Positions 7,201-13,202 of a stretch of DNA of 13,202 nt are shown piece by piece (within the stretch, counting starts at the first letter, position 1; each line of letters opens with the position of its first letter). The DNA lies in assembly GCA_021808425.1 (NCBI GenBank), contig JAKBBS010000086.1, forward strand, positions 1 through 13,202, read 5' to 3'. Source of the stretch: Actinomycetes bacterium (GTDB taxonomy: Bacteria > Actinomycetota > Acidimicrobiia > Acidimicrobiales > Palsa-688). Below the pieces are notes generated by a model. The model saw only the letters and a list, made by a program, of their open reading frames with translations, was not told the origin of the DNA and did not search any database. Position numbers and translations under genes: made by a program.

Positions 7201-7441
7201 CAGAACGGTGCACCACATTGGGATGCCGTATCACTGGGGACCAAACGGCTACGCGAGAGGTGACGCATTCAACGAGCTGTCGTCGGTCGTCTTGGACCCT
7301 AACGCCCACATACAAGAGGTAAAGGCATTGACCGCAGACATCCGGCCAGGACGCCGACCCCGGGGCGCGGAACGTTTGAGAATGGTCGCTGAATACCAGT
7401 CGCGGGCCGGCATCACCCCGGCGACAGGAACGGAGCGTTAG
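4211..7441 (+). CDS. fdhA: Formate dehydrogenase, molybdopterin-containing alpha subunit (Cys form)
   Basis: Catalytic subunit oxidising formate to CO2; 1076 residues, similar in length to FdnG/FdoG. An N-terminal [4Fe-4S] site is formed by Cys45, Cys48, Cys52 and Cys80 (CPYCAVGCG ... RLCPKG). The active-site segment ENQARICHSSTVVGLGTSFG has Cys183 (codon TGC at 4757-4759) where E. coli FdnG has selenocysteine, next to conserved His184. Other family landmarks are SLGGATLDNEENYLIKKLF, QGSNMAEAHPVAFQW, YAVGWTQHSVGVQYIRAASI and GNIGRPGGG. A His/Ser/Gly-rich, probably disordered insert lies at about 335-375. The C-terminal pterin dinucleotide-binding domain begins near residue 917 (FPYVVTTYRLTEHFTAGG). 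There is no twin-arginine signal, so the enzyme probably faces the cytoplasm. It is followed after 2 bases by the iron-sulfur subunit. The pterin metal (Mo or W) cannot be told from sequence. Confidence 0.95.
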   Translation: MRPWPVLRQILSADHLGRGVAAKSDRSEKLRARTATADKVVKSVCPYCAVGCGQNIYVKDGRVVQIEGDPDSPASRGRLCPKGSASLQLTTGAAREHRVLYRRPYGTDWEPLDLHAAMDMVADRVLAARRQGWQWEEDGKRVRRTMGLASLGGATLDNEENYLIKKLFTALGVIQVENQARICHSSTVVGLGTSFGRGGATTFPGDLQNSDCIIIQGSNMAEAHPVAFQWVMEAKLKGATIIHVDPRFSRTSALADVFVPVRAGADIAFLGGIINYVLTNDKWFHEYVVAYTNAATLVEEGFRDTDDLDGLFSGFNEETRHYRQTTWQYKGMAVAAASGSRDQFDHMHDKARSESSHGESHGSGGPALRGEPTRDETLQDPHCVFQLLKRHYARYTPEMVEEICGVPKEQFLRVCELLSENSGRDRTSAFVYAVGWTQHSVGVQYIRAASILQLLLGNIGRPGGGIMAMRGHASIQGSSDIPTLFDLLPGYLPMPHAHEHLDLCSYIEADSAEKGYWSKMGAYTISLLKAYWGDAAHADNDFCFDYIPRITGSHSTYDTVAEQIAGRCKGYFLMGENPAVGSANAKMQRLGMANLDWLVVRDFSLIESATWWKDGPEIESGEMRTAELATEVFFFPAAAHTEKDGSFTNTQRMLQWHHAAVEPEGDARSDLWFNFHLGRILRSKLAGSTDEADRPLLDLTWDYPTHGPLAEPSSEAVLAEINGWGADRKPLSSYEQLKDDGSTTCGCWIYCGVFAGGVNQADRRKPHTEQNWTGSEWGWAWPANRRVLYNRASADLEGRPWSDRKALVWWDPKMRRWVGHDIPDFPPTKEPGYRPKDGAKGIDALSGTEPFIMQADGRGWLYAPAGVVDGPMPTHYEPQESPFVNALYPQQRNPARTLLPTKLNNRFHPSGDQPGSEVFPYVVTTYRLTEHFTAGGMSRWSPYLSELQPELFCEVSPTLAAERGLEHAGWATVVTARGAIEARVLITERMTPLVVSGRTVHHIGMPYHWGPNGYARGDAFNELSSVVLDPNAHIQEVKALTADIRPGRRPRGAERLRMVAEYQSRAGITPATGTER

Positions 7442-7443
7442 CC

Positions 7444-8349
7444 ATGGGCATCTCAGCGCTGTTCGACAGTTTCGTCGGTGGCGGCGACCCTGCGTCGGCT
7501 ACCGGTTACGCCGATCATCCGCCTCGGGTGGGATTCTTCACGGATACGTCGGTCTGTATCGGCTGCAAAGCCTGCGAGGTGGCGTGCAAGGAATGGAACC
7601 ACGTTCCCGAAGATGGCCTCACATTCACCGGGATGTCCTTTGACAATACACTCGGGCTGAGCGCTGACAGCTGGCGACACGTAGCCTTCATTGAGCCGCC
7701 ACGACAACCGACCGTGCCAAGTGTCAGCGAGCAACCCGGTCGCCGCGACCGGGACGTCAGCCCCAACATCACGGGTGGCTCTGAGCTGCGATGGCTGATG
7801 TCGTCAGACGTGTGCAAGCATTGCACCCACGCAGCGTGCCTCGACGTCTGCCCGACCGGCGCACTTTTTCGCACCGAGTTTGGGACCGTGGTCGTCCAAG
7901 AAGACGTGTGCAACGGCTGCGGCTATTGCGTGCCTGCCTGCCCCTACGGCGTGATTGATCAGCGCAAGGACGACGGTCGGGTGTGGAAGTGCACTTTGTG
8001 TTACGACCGGCTGGGTGACGGGATGGAGCCGGCGTGCGCGAAGGCGTGCCCGACAGCCTCTATACAGTTCGGTCCTCTCGACGAGCTGCGCGATCGGGCG
8101 TCGTTGCGCCTCGAGCAACTCCAGGCTGGCGGTGACACGGAGGCCCGACTGTACGGCCACGACCCAAACGATGGCGTCGGTGGAGGCGGGGCCTTCTTCC
8201 TCCTGTTGGGCGAGCCGGAGGTTTACGGGCTGCCACCGGACCCGGTCGTCACCACCTCGGACCTGCCAGCAATGTGGGGGCGGGCAGCTTTGGCCGCAGC
8301 CGGGCTCCTGGCAGGAGTCGCAGCAATGTTCGTCGGTGCTCACCGGTGA
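7444..8349 (+). CDS. fdhB: Formate dehydrogenase iron-sulfur (beta) subunit
   Basis: Electron-transfer subunit of 301 residues linking the catalytic subunit to the membrane. Sixteen Cys fall in four groups: 38/41/44/48, 124/127/132/136, 156/159/162/166 and 183/186/198/202, enough for four [4Fe-4S] clusters as in FdnH/FdoH. Representative motifs are CIGCKACEVACKEWN, CKHCTHAACLDVCP and CNGCGYCVPACPYGV. A C-terminal hydrophobic segment (about 281-298, ALAAAGLLAGVAAMFVG) can serve as a membrane anchor, and the protein ends just after it. There is no signal peptide, which matches a cytoplasm-facing complex. The ATG has GGAG 8 bases upstream, inside the end of the alpha-subunit gene. Its stop overlaps the start of the nrfD-type gene by 4 bases. 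Confidence 0.94.
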   Translation: MGISALFDSFVGGGDPASATGYADHPPRVGFFTDTSVCIGCKACEVACKEWNHVPEDGLTFTGMSFDNTLGLSADSWRHVAFIEPPRQPTVPSVSEQPGRRDRDVSPNITGGSELRWLMSSDVCKHCTHAACLDVCPTGALFRTEFGTVVVQEDVCNGCGYCVPACPYGVIDQRKDDGRVWKCTLCYDRLGDGMEPACAKACPTASIQFGPLDELRDRASLRLEQLQAGGDTEARLYGHDPNDGVGGGGAFFLLLGEPEVYGLPPDPVVTTSDLPAMWGRAALAAAGLLAGVAAMFVGAHR

Positions 8350-9242
8350 GCGAGTCCTACTACGGGCGTCCGATCATCAAGTCGCCGGTCTGGGAACCGC
8401 TCGATATCGCTGGGTATCTATTCCTCGGAGGATTGGCGGGCGCCTCGTCAACGCTCGCCGCTGCTGCGGAGTTCACCGGTCGACCCGGTCTGGCCCGACC
8501 GAGCAAGCTCGGAGCGGCGATCGCAGTGGGTGCGTCCCTCGTAGCGCTAGTACACGATCTGGGCCGCCCTGGTCGATTCTTCAACATGCTGCGGGTCTTG
8601 AAGCCGACGTCGCCGATGAGTGTCGGGTCATGGTTGTTGGCCGGCTATGCGCCGGCGGCCTTCGCTGCTGCAGCCAGCGACTTGACGGGCTTCGCCCCCG
8701 CGTTCGGTACGGCAGCGACTGCCATCGCCGCGCTCACCGGTCCGGCGGTCGCGTCCTACACCGCTGTCCTGATCGCTGACACAGCGGTACCAGCGTGGCA
8801 CTCGGCCCACCGGCAACTGCCGTTCATCTTCGCCAGTTCTGCTGCTTCAGCGGCCAGCGGCTTGGCGCTTATGGCAGCTCCACTAAAGGAATGCGGCCCA
8901 GCCCGACGCCTTGCAGTTGCTGCCGCAACCATCGAGATCACGACCTCGCGACAGATGAAGGCACGCATCGGCCTGCCTGCCGAAGCATATACGCAAGGTA
9001 ACGCAGGTGTACTCACCAAAGCAGCCGAAGCTCTGACGGTCGCCGGTGCCGCTGCCGCGCTGCTAGGTCGGCGCAGCCGAGTCGCTTCCGCCGCTGGAGG
9101 CGTCGCGCTGGTAGCTGGATCCGCATTGACCCGCTTCGCAATCTTCGAAGCGGGCGTCGCGTCGGCTCGCGATCCCAAATATACGGTGATCCCGCAGCAG
9201 GAACGACTGCAAACCCGGGCGGTGCCAAAAGACCCGTCGTAG
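8346..9242 (+). CDS. nrfD: NrfD/PsrC-family membrane subunit of formate dehydrogenase
   Basis: A 298-residue integral membrane protein expected to pass electrons from the iron-sulfur subunit to menaquinone. It starts MSESYYGRPIIKSPVWEPLD and has about eight hydrophobic segments, beginning with DIAGYLFLGGLAGASSTLAA. HDLGRPGRFFNMLRVLKPTSPMS and TSRQMKARIGLP-like loops are typical of the NrfD family. This is the quinone module used instead of the cytochrome b-type FdnI. The GTG start overlaps the stop of the upstream gene (GTGA, 8346-8349). An upstream in-frame extension to 8274 lies within the beta-subunit gene and shows no family resemblance. A long hairpin follows the stop codon. Confidence 0.9.
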   Translation: MSESYYGRPIIKSPVWEPLDIAGYLFLGGLAGASSTLAAAAEFTGRPGLARPSKLGAAIAVGASLVALVHDLGRPGRFFNMLRVLKPTSPMSVGSWLLAGYAPAAFAAAASDLTGFAPAFGTAATAIAALTGPAVASYTAVLIADTAVPAWHSAHRQLPFIFASSAASAASGLALMAAPLKECGPARRLAVAAATIEITTSRQMKARIGLPAEAYTQGNAGVLTKAAEALTVAGAAAALLGRRSRVASAAGGVALVAGSALTRFAIFEAGVASARDPKYTVIPQQERLQTRAVPKDPS

Positions 9243-9244
9243 CC

Positions 9245-9293
9245 TGAATGACGCCCTGCATACCAGCGCAGCCGACGATAAGGGCGACGTTCA
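9245..9293 (+). promoter_or_regulatory. Intercistronic hairpin between nrfD and the PRC-barrel gene
   Basis: TGAATGACGCCCT (9245-9257) can pair with AGGGCGACGTTCA (9281-9293): 11 Watson-Crick pairs, one G-U and one A-A mismatch around a 23-nt loop. It begins two bases after the nrfD stop and ends 18 bases before the next GTG start. No U-run follows, so it is more likely an mRNA stability or processing element, or an attenuator, than an intrinsic terminator. No function is demonstrated. Confidence 0.45.
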
Positions 9294-9311
9294 ACGGGGT
9301 ATAACGACTGC

Positions 9312-10010
9312 GTGACCAATTTTGAGATCGCTGACGCTTCTCTAAGCGAGGCGGACCATTTCGTCATCGGAAGCGACGTGGCCTGCACGGACGGCATCTG
9401 CGGGGAACTTCGCAGAGTTGTCGTCAATCCGATTGCACGCAAGCTAACACATCTCGTCGTCGAAGAAAAGCACCGCAAGGGCTTGGGGCGACTCGTGCCG
9501 ATCCAACTTGTCTCGTCCTCCCAGGCAACGATATCGCTGACGTGCACAACAGCCCAGTTCAACGCTCTCGAGTGGGCAGAAGAAACTCACTTCCTGGCCG
9601 GTCCGGGCAGCCCGTGGGGTTACGACGACGGTCAGGTCCTCTCGCAGCCCTACTCCGCATTGGGTCTTAGCGGATTCGGAGGCTTAGGCGGTCTCGGGGG
9701 TCTTGGATCTGCTATTGCCGGAACTAGGTCGCCTGTGGTCGTAGATAGGGTGCCTGCAGGCGAAGTGGAGGTTCGTCGCGGCGAATCAGTTATCGCAACA
9801 GACGGACCGATCGGACAAGTCGCCGGACTTGCCGTCGACCCGGCTGACCACTACGTGACGCACGTGCTCCTAGACGAGGGACATCTTTGGGGAAAAAAGA
9901 CGGTGGCAATCCCGATAGGCGCCGTCCGAGGTATCGAGGGAGGGGTGCATCTCGACCTTTCCAAAGACGACGTTCGCGATCTCCCATCAATCCAGCTCGC
10001 CGAGCGTTAA
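9312..10010 (+). CDS. Two-domain PRC-barrel protein
   Basis: A 232-residue soluble protein with two PRC-barrel-like halves. Residues 19-67 contain IGSDVACTDGICGELRRVVV, and 154-205 contain GESVIATDGPIGQVAGLAVD followed by a matching strand pattern (VTHVLLDEGHLWGKKTVAIP). The halves are joined by a Gly-rich linker (about 118-136, GLSGFGGLGGLGGLGSAIAG). PRC-barrels occur in ribosome-maturation factors, photosynthetic reaction centres and many actinobacterial proteins of unknown role. The GTG start has only a weak GGGG 12 bases upstream. It follows nrfD by 69 bases that hold a hairpin, so it may be a differently expressed part of the same transcript. A role in assembly or membrane association of the formate dehydrogenase is speculation. 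Confidence 0.8.
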   Translation: MTNFEIADASLSEADHFVIGSDVACTDGICGELRRVVVNPIARKLTHLVVEEKHRKGLGRLVPIQLVSSSQATISLTCTTAQFNALEWAEETHFLAGPGSPWGYDDGQVLSQPYSALGLSGFGGLGGLGGLGSAIAGTRSPVVVDRVPAGEVEVRRGESVIATDGPIGQVAGLAVDPADHYVTHVLLDEGHLWGKKTVAIPIGAVRGIEGGVHLDLSKDDVRDLPSIQLAER

Positions 10011-10301
10011 GTTGCGGACCTCCGCCATGGGAGTCTCCGATGTTTACCTTTCCCACGAACGCCGGTGCTGTTTGGCTTCGCGGGCCACTGAGGTGAGGGT
10101 TATATTCAAACAGCCGCGATGCTTGTCGTTTCTCCGCGACGCAAAGGGGGCTACATTCGACCAGTTGCTGATAAGAATCCAGCCCGAGAAAGTCGCAGCC
10201 CTTGCGCCAACCCGTAACGAACCGGACTCAGATCCGGAAAAGCTGGCAGCTGTTCTCGAGCCGCAATCTGCTCGGATGCCTCGCGGAGGTGCCCGGCGCG
10301 G
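10011..10301. other. Gene-poor stretch between the PRC-barrel gene and the molybdoenzyme remnant
   Basis: No ORF here has both a ribosome site and recognisable family features. A perfect 8-base inverted repeat, GCTGTTTG (10067-10074) and CAAACAGC (10107-10114), is the only structure noticed. The stretch may be decayed coding DNA upstream of the neighbouring remnant, but I could not align it to any family by eye. Confidence 0.5.
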
Positions 10302-10921
10302 GTCCAGACTTCGAAGGCGGCAGCGACTACACTCGACGGAGGAACTTTTCCTTTTAAGGTGGCCGCGGCCGATATCAGGACGAGGGCAAGAACGGCGCTC
10401 ACCCAGATAGCAGCGGACGCCCTCGGCGTGCCACTTGAGCGGGTCTCCGTCGCCTTGGGTGACAGGCTGCTCCCGGAGGCTCCGATCGCCGGCGGGTCCA
10501 TGGGGACCGGATCGTGGGGTTGGTCGATATGCAAGGCCGCCGAAGCGCTAAGTGAACGCTTCGGCACGGCTCCCCGCTGATCGGAGGGATGACCATAGGA
10601 CTATCCCATGGCACTGCTCGAAGAAAGGATCGTCGATCCTCGAGTCGGCGGGGGGTGAACACCGATTTGGCAGACTGCCACGTCGCAAGTTACTCAGACA
10701 TCGGCGAAATCGACGTTTCGTGGCTCGACGAGGACGATCCAGACCTCAAACCCGTCGGCACCAAAGGTATTGAGGAGATCGGCATAGTCGGCACCGCGGC
10801 AGCAGTTGCCAAAGCGGTACATCACGCCGTGGGTATTCGAGTGCGCGACCTACCCATTCGTCTCGACAAGCTGCTCACGCATTCGCTGTCAAGCGTTTGC
10901 GAAGATACGCAGAGCGTCTAA
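10302..10921 (+). pseudogene. Decayed C-terminal remnant of a xanthine dehydrogenase/aldehyde oxidase molybdopterin-binding subunit
   Basis: Two pieces of the XDH/PaoC-type large subunit lie in different frames. The first (about 10302-10565) reads TTLDGGTFPFKVAAAD, ALTQIAADALGVPLERV, GDRLLPEAPIAGGSMG and SWGW; its usual DIGTG pterin-loop motif is changed to DIRTR. The second (about 10577-10876) reads LIGGMTIGLS, then MALLEERIVDPRVG in another frame, then VNTDLADCHVASYSDI and GIRVRDLPIRLDKLL in the first frame again. The intact gene is about 700-750 codons: the N-terminal half or more is missing, and very roughly 80-110 codons between the pieces are deleted. The two frame changes sit near a CCC (10605-10607) and a run of six G (10650-10655). 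The active-site Glu is kept in GIEE, where the family has GxGE. Homology stops near 10876; the stop at 10919 lies inside tadC on the other strand. Confidence 0.85.
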
Positions 10922-11794
10922 GAACGGCACCGCCAAAAGGATCGTCCCGGGCACGAGTGCTGCAACTGTTACCGGAATCCAGACCTGCTCGGCCCGCCGG
11001 TCAATCTGCGCGATAGTCCGAGTGTGAAGTTCGCGACGGGCCTGGCGGGCCTCGACAGAAACAAGACGCGCAAGGTCTGAGGCGTCCGAATGGAGCGTCA
11101 GAACTCTCACCAGCCTCGTCACGCCGTCACAGCCGGCAAGGTCGGCCCACTCGGAAAGCGCGTCTGCTTGGGATAGTCCCTGAGCCACACGGTTCATCGC
11201 GACCCGCAGATCGACTGCGACGCATCCCGCTCCGCGCGATGCACTCCTCGCCAAAGCTGCGTTCAGCGAAAATCCTGCATTCAGCAACATCGCCAACTGT
11301 TCCTCGACGACAGGAAGCTCCAGTGACGTCGTGGCCTGCCAATGCTTCGATCGGCGTTCGAGATCATGCTCGATCAGCAAAAACACGAGCAACGGCAAGC
11401 CCCCTAGCACAAGGACGGCAAGCGGCAACGTGAAGCGTGCGGAACCAGCGATGACCGCAGCCGCCACGAGAGTCAGGGTGCTCCACACCATCTGGTGTGT
11501 ACGGAAAGCCCTCCCCGTCGTGCGAGAGTGGATCCTCCTCAAACGCTCGTCCGGACTCGCGACGATGCCAAACATCCGCGAGACGCGGTCGCCGAGATTC
11601 CCCGCCAATGGGACCAGCACCCCGGCGACCGACCCCTTCGAGATGGCGTGGCCTGCGGGTCGCAGTTGCGAGCCTGGATGGAACGGTCCGAGTCGCTCAG
11701 CCAGGGACTCGGCTCCGACTCGGCGAAGCTGCGAAAATAGCAGCGAACACCCAGCCCACAGGAGTACACCCACCACCACCTCGATCCGTGTCAT
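10889..11794 (-). CDS. tadC: TadC-like type II secretion system F-family membrane protein
   Basis: Inner-membrane platform protein of the Tad pilus machine, 301 residues. It starts MTRIEVVVGVLLWAG with an N-terminal helix. Two adjacent helices follow at about 105-140 (LTLVAAAVIAG, LPLAVLVLGGLPLLVFLL), then the T2SSF domain (about 162-295: LPVVEEQLAMLLNAGFSLNA through RAEQVWIPVTVAALVPGTIL) with a last helix near the C-terminus. The ATG start overlaps the tadB stop (ATGA, 11791-11794). An upstream in-frame extension to 11851 lies within tadB and is rejected. TadE/pilin genes, which often follow tadC, are not downstream here: the next 12 bases lead into the 3' end of a molybdoenzyme remnant on the other strand. 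Confidence 0.85.
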   Translation of the reverse strand: MTRIEVVVGVLLWAGCSLLFSQLRRVGAESLAERLGPFHPGSQLRPAGHAISKGSVAGVLVPLAGNLGDRVSRMFGIVASPDERLRRIHSRTTGRAFRTHQMVWSTLTLVAAAVIAGSARFTLPLAVLVLGGLPLLVFLLIEHDLERRSKHWQATTSLELPVVEEQLAMLLNAGFSLNAALARSASRGAGCVAVDLRVAMNRVAQGLSQADALSEWADLAGCDGVTRLVRVLTLHSDASDLARLVSVEARQARRELHTRTIAQIDRRAEQVWIPVTVAALVPGTILLAVPFLDALRIFANA

Positions 11795-12681
11795 CCGAAC
11801 ACCCGCGGTGGGCGCCCAACGCGAAGGAGACGACCCGACCACACCCAGCATGCAGCTAATGCGAGCAATCCGGCAACGACCGCTAGCTGGCCCCCAGGGC
11901 TCGAATACGCAGCGCGGCCGGAACCGATCGACAGCCCTGCCAACGCCATTCCCAGAGGGACGAGCAGGACAAACCGGCGAGCAAAACGGACACCGGCCTG
12001 CTTGGCAGAAGCTTCCTTGCGCGCCTGCAGATCCGCTAAACGGTCCTCGATCAAGTCACCGATGCGATCTTCAAGGTCGGAACCACCCAGTTCATGTGCG
12101 ACGAGGAGTGTCTCACACACGGCGTCGGCCGTAGAATCTACAAGTGCCTCTTTGAGCGTGGCTGTGGTTGCGGCAAAGTCAGTAGTCAACTGCCAGTCTC
12201 GTTCAGCAACCGCAAACGCTGGCGTCCACTGGGCAGGCGCCCCCCGGCCCGCCTCGAAGAGAGCTTGGGGCACCGATTGACCGAGGGAGCCAGCCCTCAT
12301 CCTGATCTCCTCGAGTATCGACGGCCACGCATCCATGGCAGCTTCGATGCCGGCCTGACGCCGACGCCGGTAGCTCGCCAACGGGAACCCTGCAGCCAGG
12401 ATCCCAGCGACCACCGATGACACAACTGAGTCGAAGATTAGGTAGCCCCCGAGCGCACCGACCAGCCCGGCTGCAGCGAGCGCTGCGCTGAAGGTACCGG
12501 AAGATACGTCTGCCAAGCCGGCCTGCACCATCCAGGTCCGAATGCTACGGCGCAGTCGCTTTCCTTTCGGCTCGGCCGCCATCGATCCCATCCGTGCCTC
12601 TGCGCCGAAGGCACTAAGGATTAAGTAGACCCCATATCCAGCAAGAACTGCTGCGACTGCTGCCACGTCCGGCGCGCTCAC
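11791..12681 (-). CDS. tadB: TadB-like type II secretion system F-family membrane protein
   Basis: A 296-residue partner of TadC in the membrane platform. An N-terminal helix (about 5-25) is followed by a basic stretch (GKRLRRSIR), paired helices at about 63-102, then the T2SSF core with WPSILEEIRMRAGSLGQSVPQAL (120-142) and GDLIEDRLADLQARKEASAKQ (about 207-227). Two closing helices flank a short loop near 235-285. The GTG start overlaps the stop of the ATPase gene by four bases (GTGA, 12678-12681), and its own stop overlaps tadC the same way, so the three are one coupled operon. TadB versus TadC naming follows gene order. Confidence 0.85.
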   Translation of the reverse strand: MSAPDVAAVAAVLAGYGVYLILSAFGAEARMGSMAAEPKGKRLRRSIRTWMVQAGLADVSSGTFSAALAAAGLVGALGGYLIFDSVVSSVVAGILAAGFPLASYRRRRQAGIEAAMDAWPSILEEIRMRAGSLGQSVPQALFEAGRGAPAQWTPAFAVAERDWQLTTDFAATTATLKEALVDSTADAVCETLLVAHELGGSDLEDRIGDLIEDRLADLQARKEASAKQAGVRFARRFVLLVPLGMALAGLSIGSGRAAYSSPGGQLAVVAGLLALAACWVWSGRLLRVGRPPRVFG

Positions 12682-13202
12682 CGGGCTCCTTGCGACGCCA
12701 GCAACGACCTCACGTCAAGCCCGCGCAGCTCGAAGGCTCTCGTCAGCCGTACCGGTATGTTTCCCGACCAGCACAGTTCCTCCCCGAATCGGCTCCTGGC
12801 GAACACCGTCGTGGTGGTAAAGGCCACGGTTCCCTCCGACACCTGCAGATCCTCCACGGCGAGAACCTCGCTCACACGGATCTCCCCTCCGAGCCGAACG
12901 CAGTGGACGACCACGTCGACCGCTTCGCTGACCAGTGCCGACAGGGCTGACGTTGTGAGCTCCGAGCCAACATCTGCGAGTTGACAGACGAAGCGCAGCC
13001 GGGACAGAGCCTGACGAGCAGAACCTGCGTGTATAGTCGTGAACCCTTGCACCCCCGACGAGAGGGCCAAAAGCAGCGGCAGCGCTTCTTTGTCGCGAAC
13101 TTCGCCAACTACCGCCACGTCAGGCGCCATTCGCAGGAAGCCAGCCACCAAACGTCGCAGGTCGACTTCTTTCCTGTCGGAGCGGGCAGGCCGTGTCTGC
13201 AT
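12678..13202 (-). CDS. tadA: TadA/CpaF-type secretion ATPase, C-terminal part (5' end outside window)
   Basis: The last 174 residues of the hexameric ATPase that powers Tad pilus assembly. Visible motifs are the Asp/Walker-B-like region RMAPDVAVVGEVRDKEAL (residues 25-42 of the visible part) and the His box GFTTIHAGSARQALSRL (53-69). These match CpaF-family proteins rather than PilB, which carries Zn-binding Cys absent here. The Walker A motif and N-terminal domain lie beyond the right edge; the Met at the window edge is internal. It is first in the visible order tadA-tadB-tadC. Confidence 0.88.
   Translation of the reverse strand: MQTRPARSDRKEVDLRRLVAGFLRMAPDVAVVGEVRDKEALPLLLALSSGVQGFTTIHAGSARQALSRLRFVCQLADVGSELTTSALSALVSEAVDVVVHCVRLGGEIRVSEVLAVEDLQVSEGTVAFTTTTVFARSRFGEELCWSGNIPVRLTRAFELRGLDVRSLLASQGAR

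Noticed and set aside
10012..10410. 132-codon plus-strand frame after the PRC-barrel gene
   Set aside because: It has no recognisable family, no clear ribosome site, and its end overlaps the molybdoenzyme remnant in a different frame.
10151..10567. Minus-strand frame of 138 codons across the molybdoenzyme remnant
   Set aside because: The opposite strand carries clear XDH-family motifs here, so this is their antisense shadow; it shows no family features.
1..13202. CRISPR array, transposase, integrase or toxin-antitoxin genes
   Set aside because: No regularly spaced repeat of 20-40 bases was seen, and no reading frame shows transposase, recombinase or toxin features; the proposed insertion has no visible mobile-element machinery.

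Overview
The window looks like chromosomal DNA of a high-GC Gram-positive, most likely an actinobacterium. The Tad pilus genes are short and of actinobacterial type, the formate dehydrogenase is the signal-peptide-less actinobacterial form, and GTG and TTG starts are common. An Acidimicrobiia-like host fits the Tad gene set, but that is inference from remembered family patterns.

Layout. (1) Positions 1-1977, minus strand: the promoter and first two genes of a carbohydrate-type ABC importer operon, a lipoprotein solute-binding protein followed by a MalF-type permease that runs off the left edge. (2) About 1980-2366: no gene, but two families of short spaced repeats that look like protein-binding sites. 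(3) Positions 2367-3916, minus strand: a tightly overlapping four-gene operon of small one-helix membrane proteins (Flp-pilin-like, two TadE-like, one TadG-like). (4) Positions 3917-4210: a divergent intergenic region with a probable pilin promoter and a possible short ORF coupled to the next operon. (5) Positions 4211-10010, plus strand: a complete three-subunit membrane-bound formate dehydrogenase (molybdopterin subunit with a Cys active site, four-cluster ferredoxin-like subunit, NrfD-type membrane subunit), then a two-domain PRC-barrel protein. (6) About 10302-10876, plus strand: a decayed C-terminal remnant of a xanthine dehydrogenase/aldehyde oxidase large subunit, with an internal deletion and frameshifts. 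(7) Positions 10889-13202, minus strand: the core Tad export machine, tadC, tadB and the end of the tadA/cpaF ATPase, running off the right edge.

How it fits together. The Tad ATPase and its two membrane platform proteins (right) and the pilin/pseudopilin operon (left) lie in the same orientation and would normally be adjacent. They are separated by about 7 kb of oppositely oriented redox genes that end in a broken molybdoenzyme gene about a dozen bases from the tadC stop. The simplest reading is that a block carrying formate dehydrogenase and a former XDH-type gene was placed inside a tad locus. Formate dehydrogenase would oxidise formate on the cytoplasmic side and pass electrons through the iron-sulfur subunit to the quinone pool via the NrfD subunit. 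No clearly new defence or mobile system was found. The most unusual items are the split tad locus, the molybdoenzyme fossil, the spaced repeat clusters and the post-nrfD hairpin.
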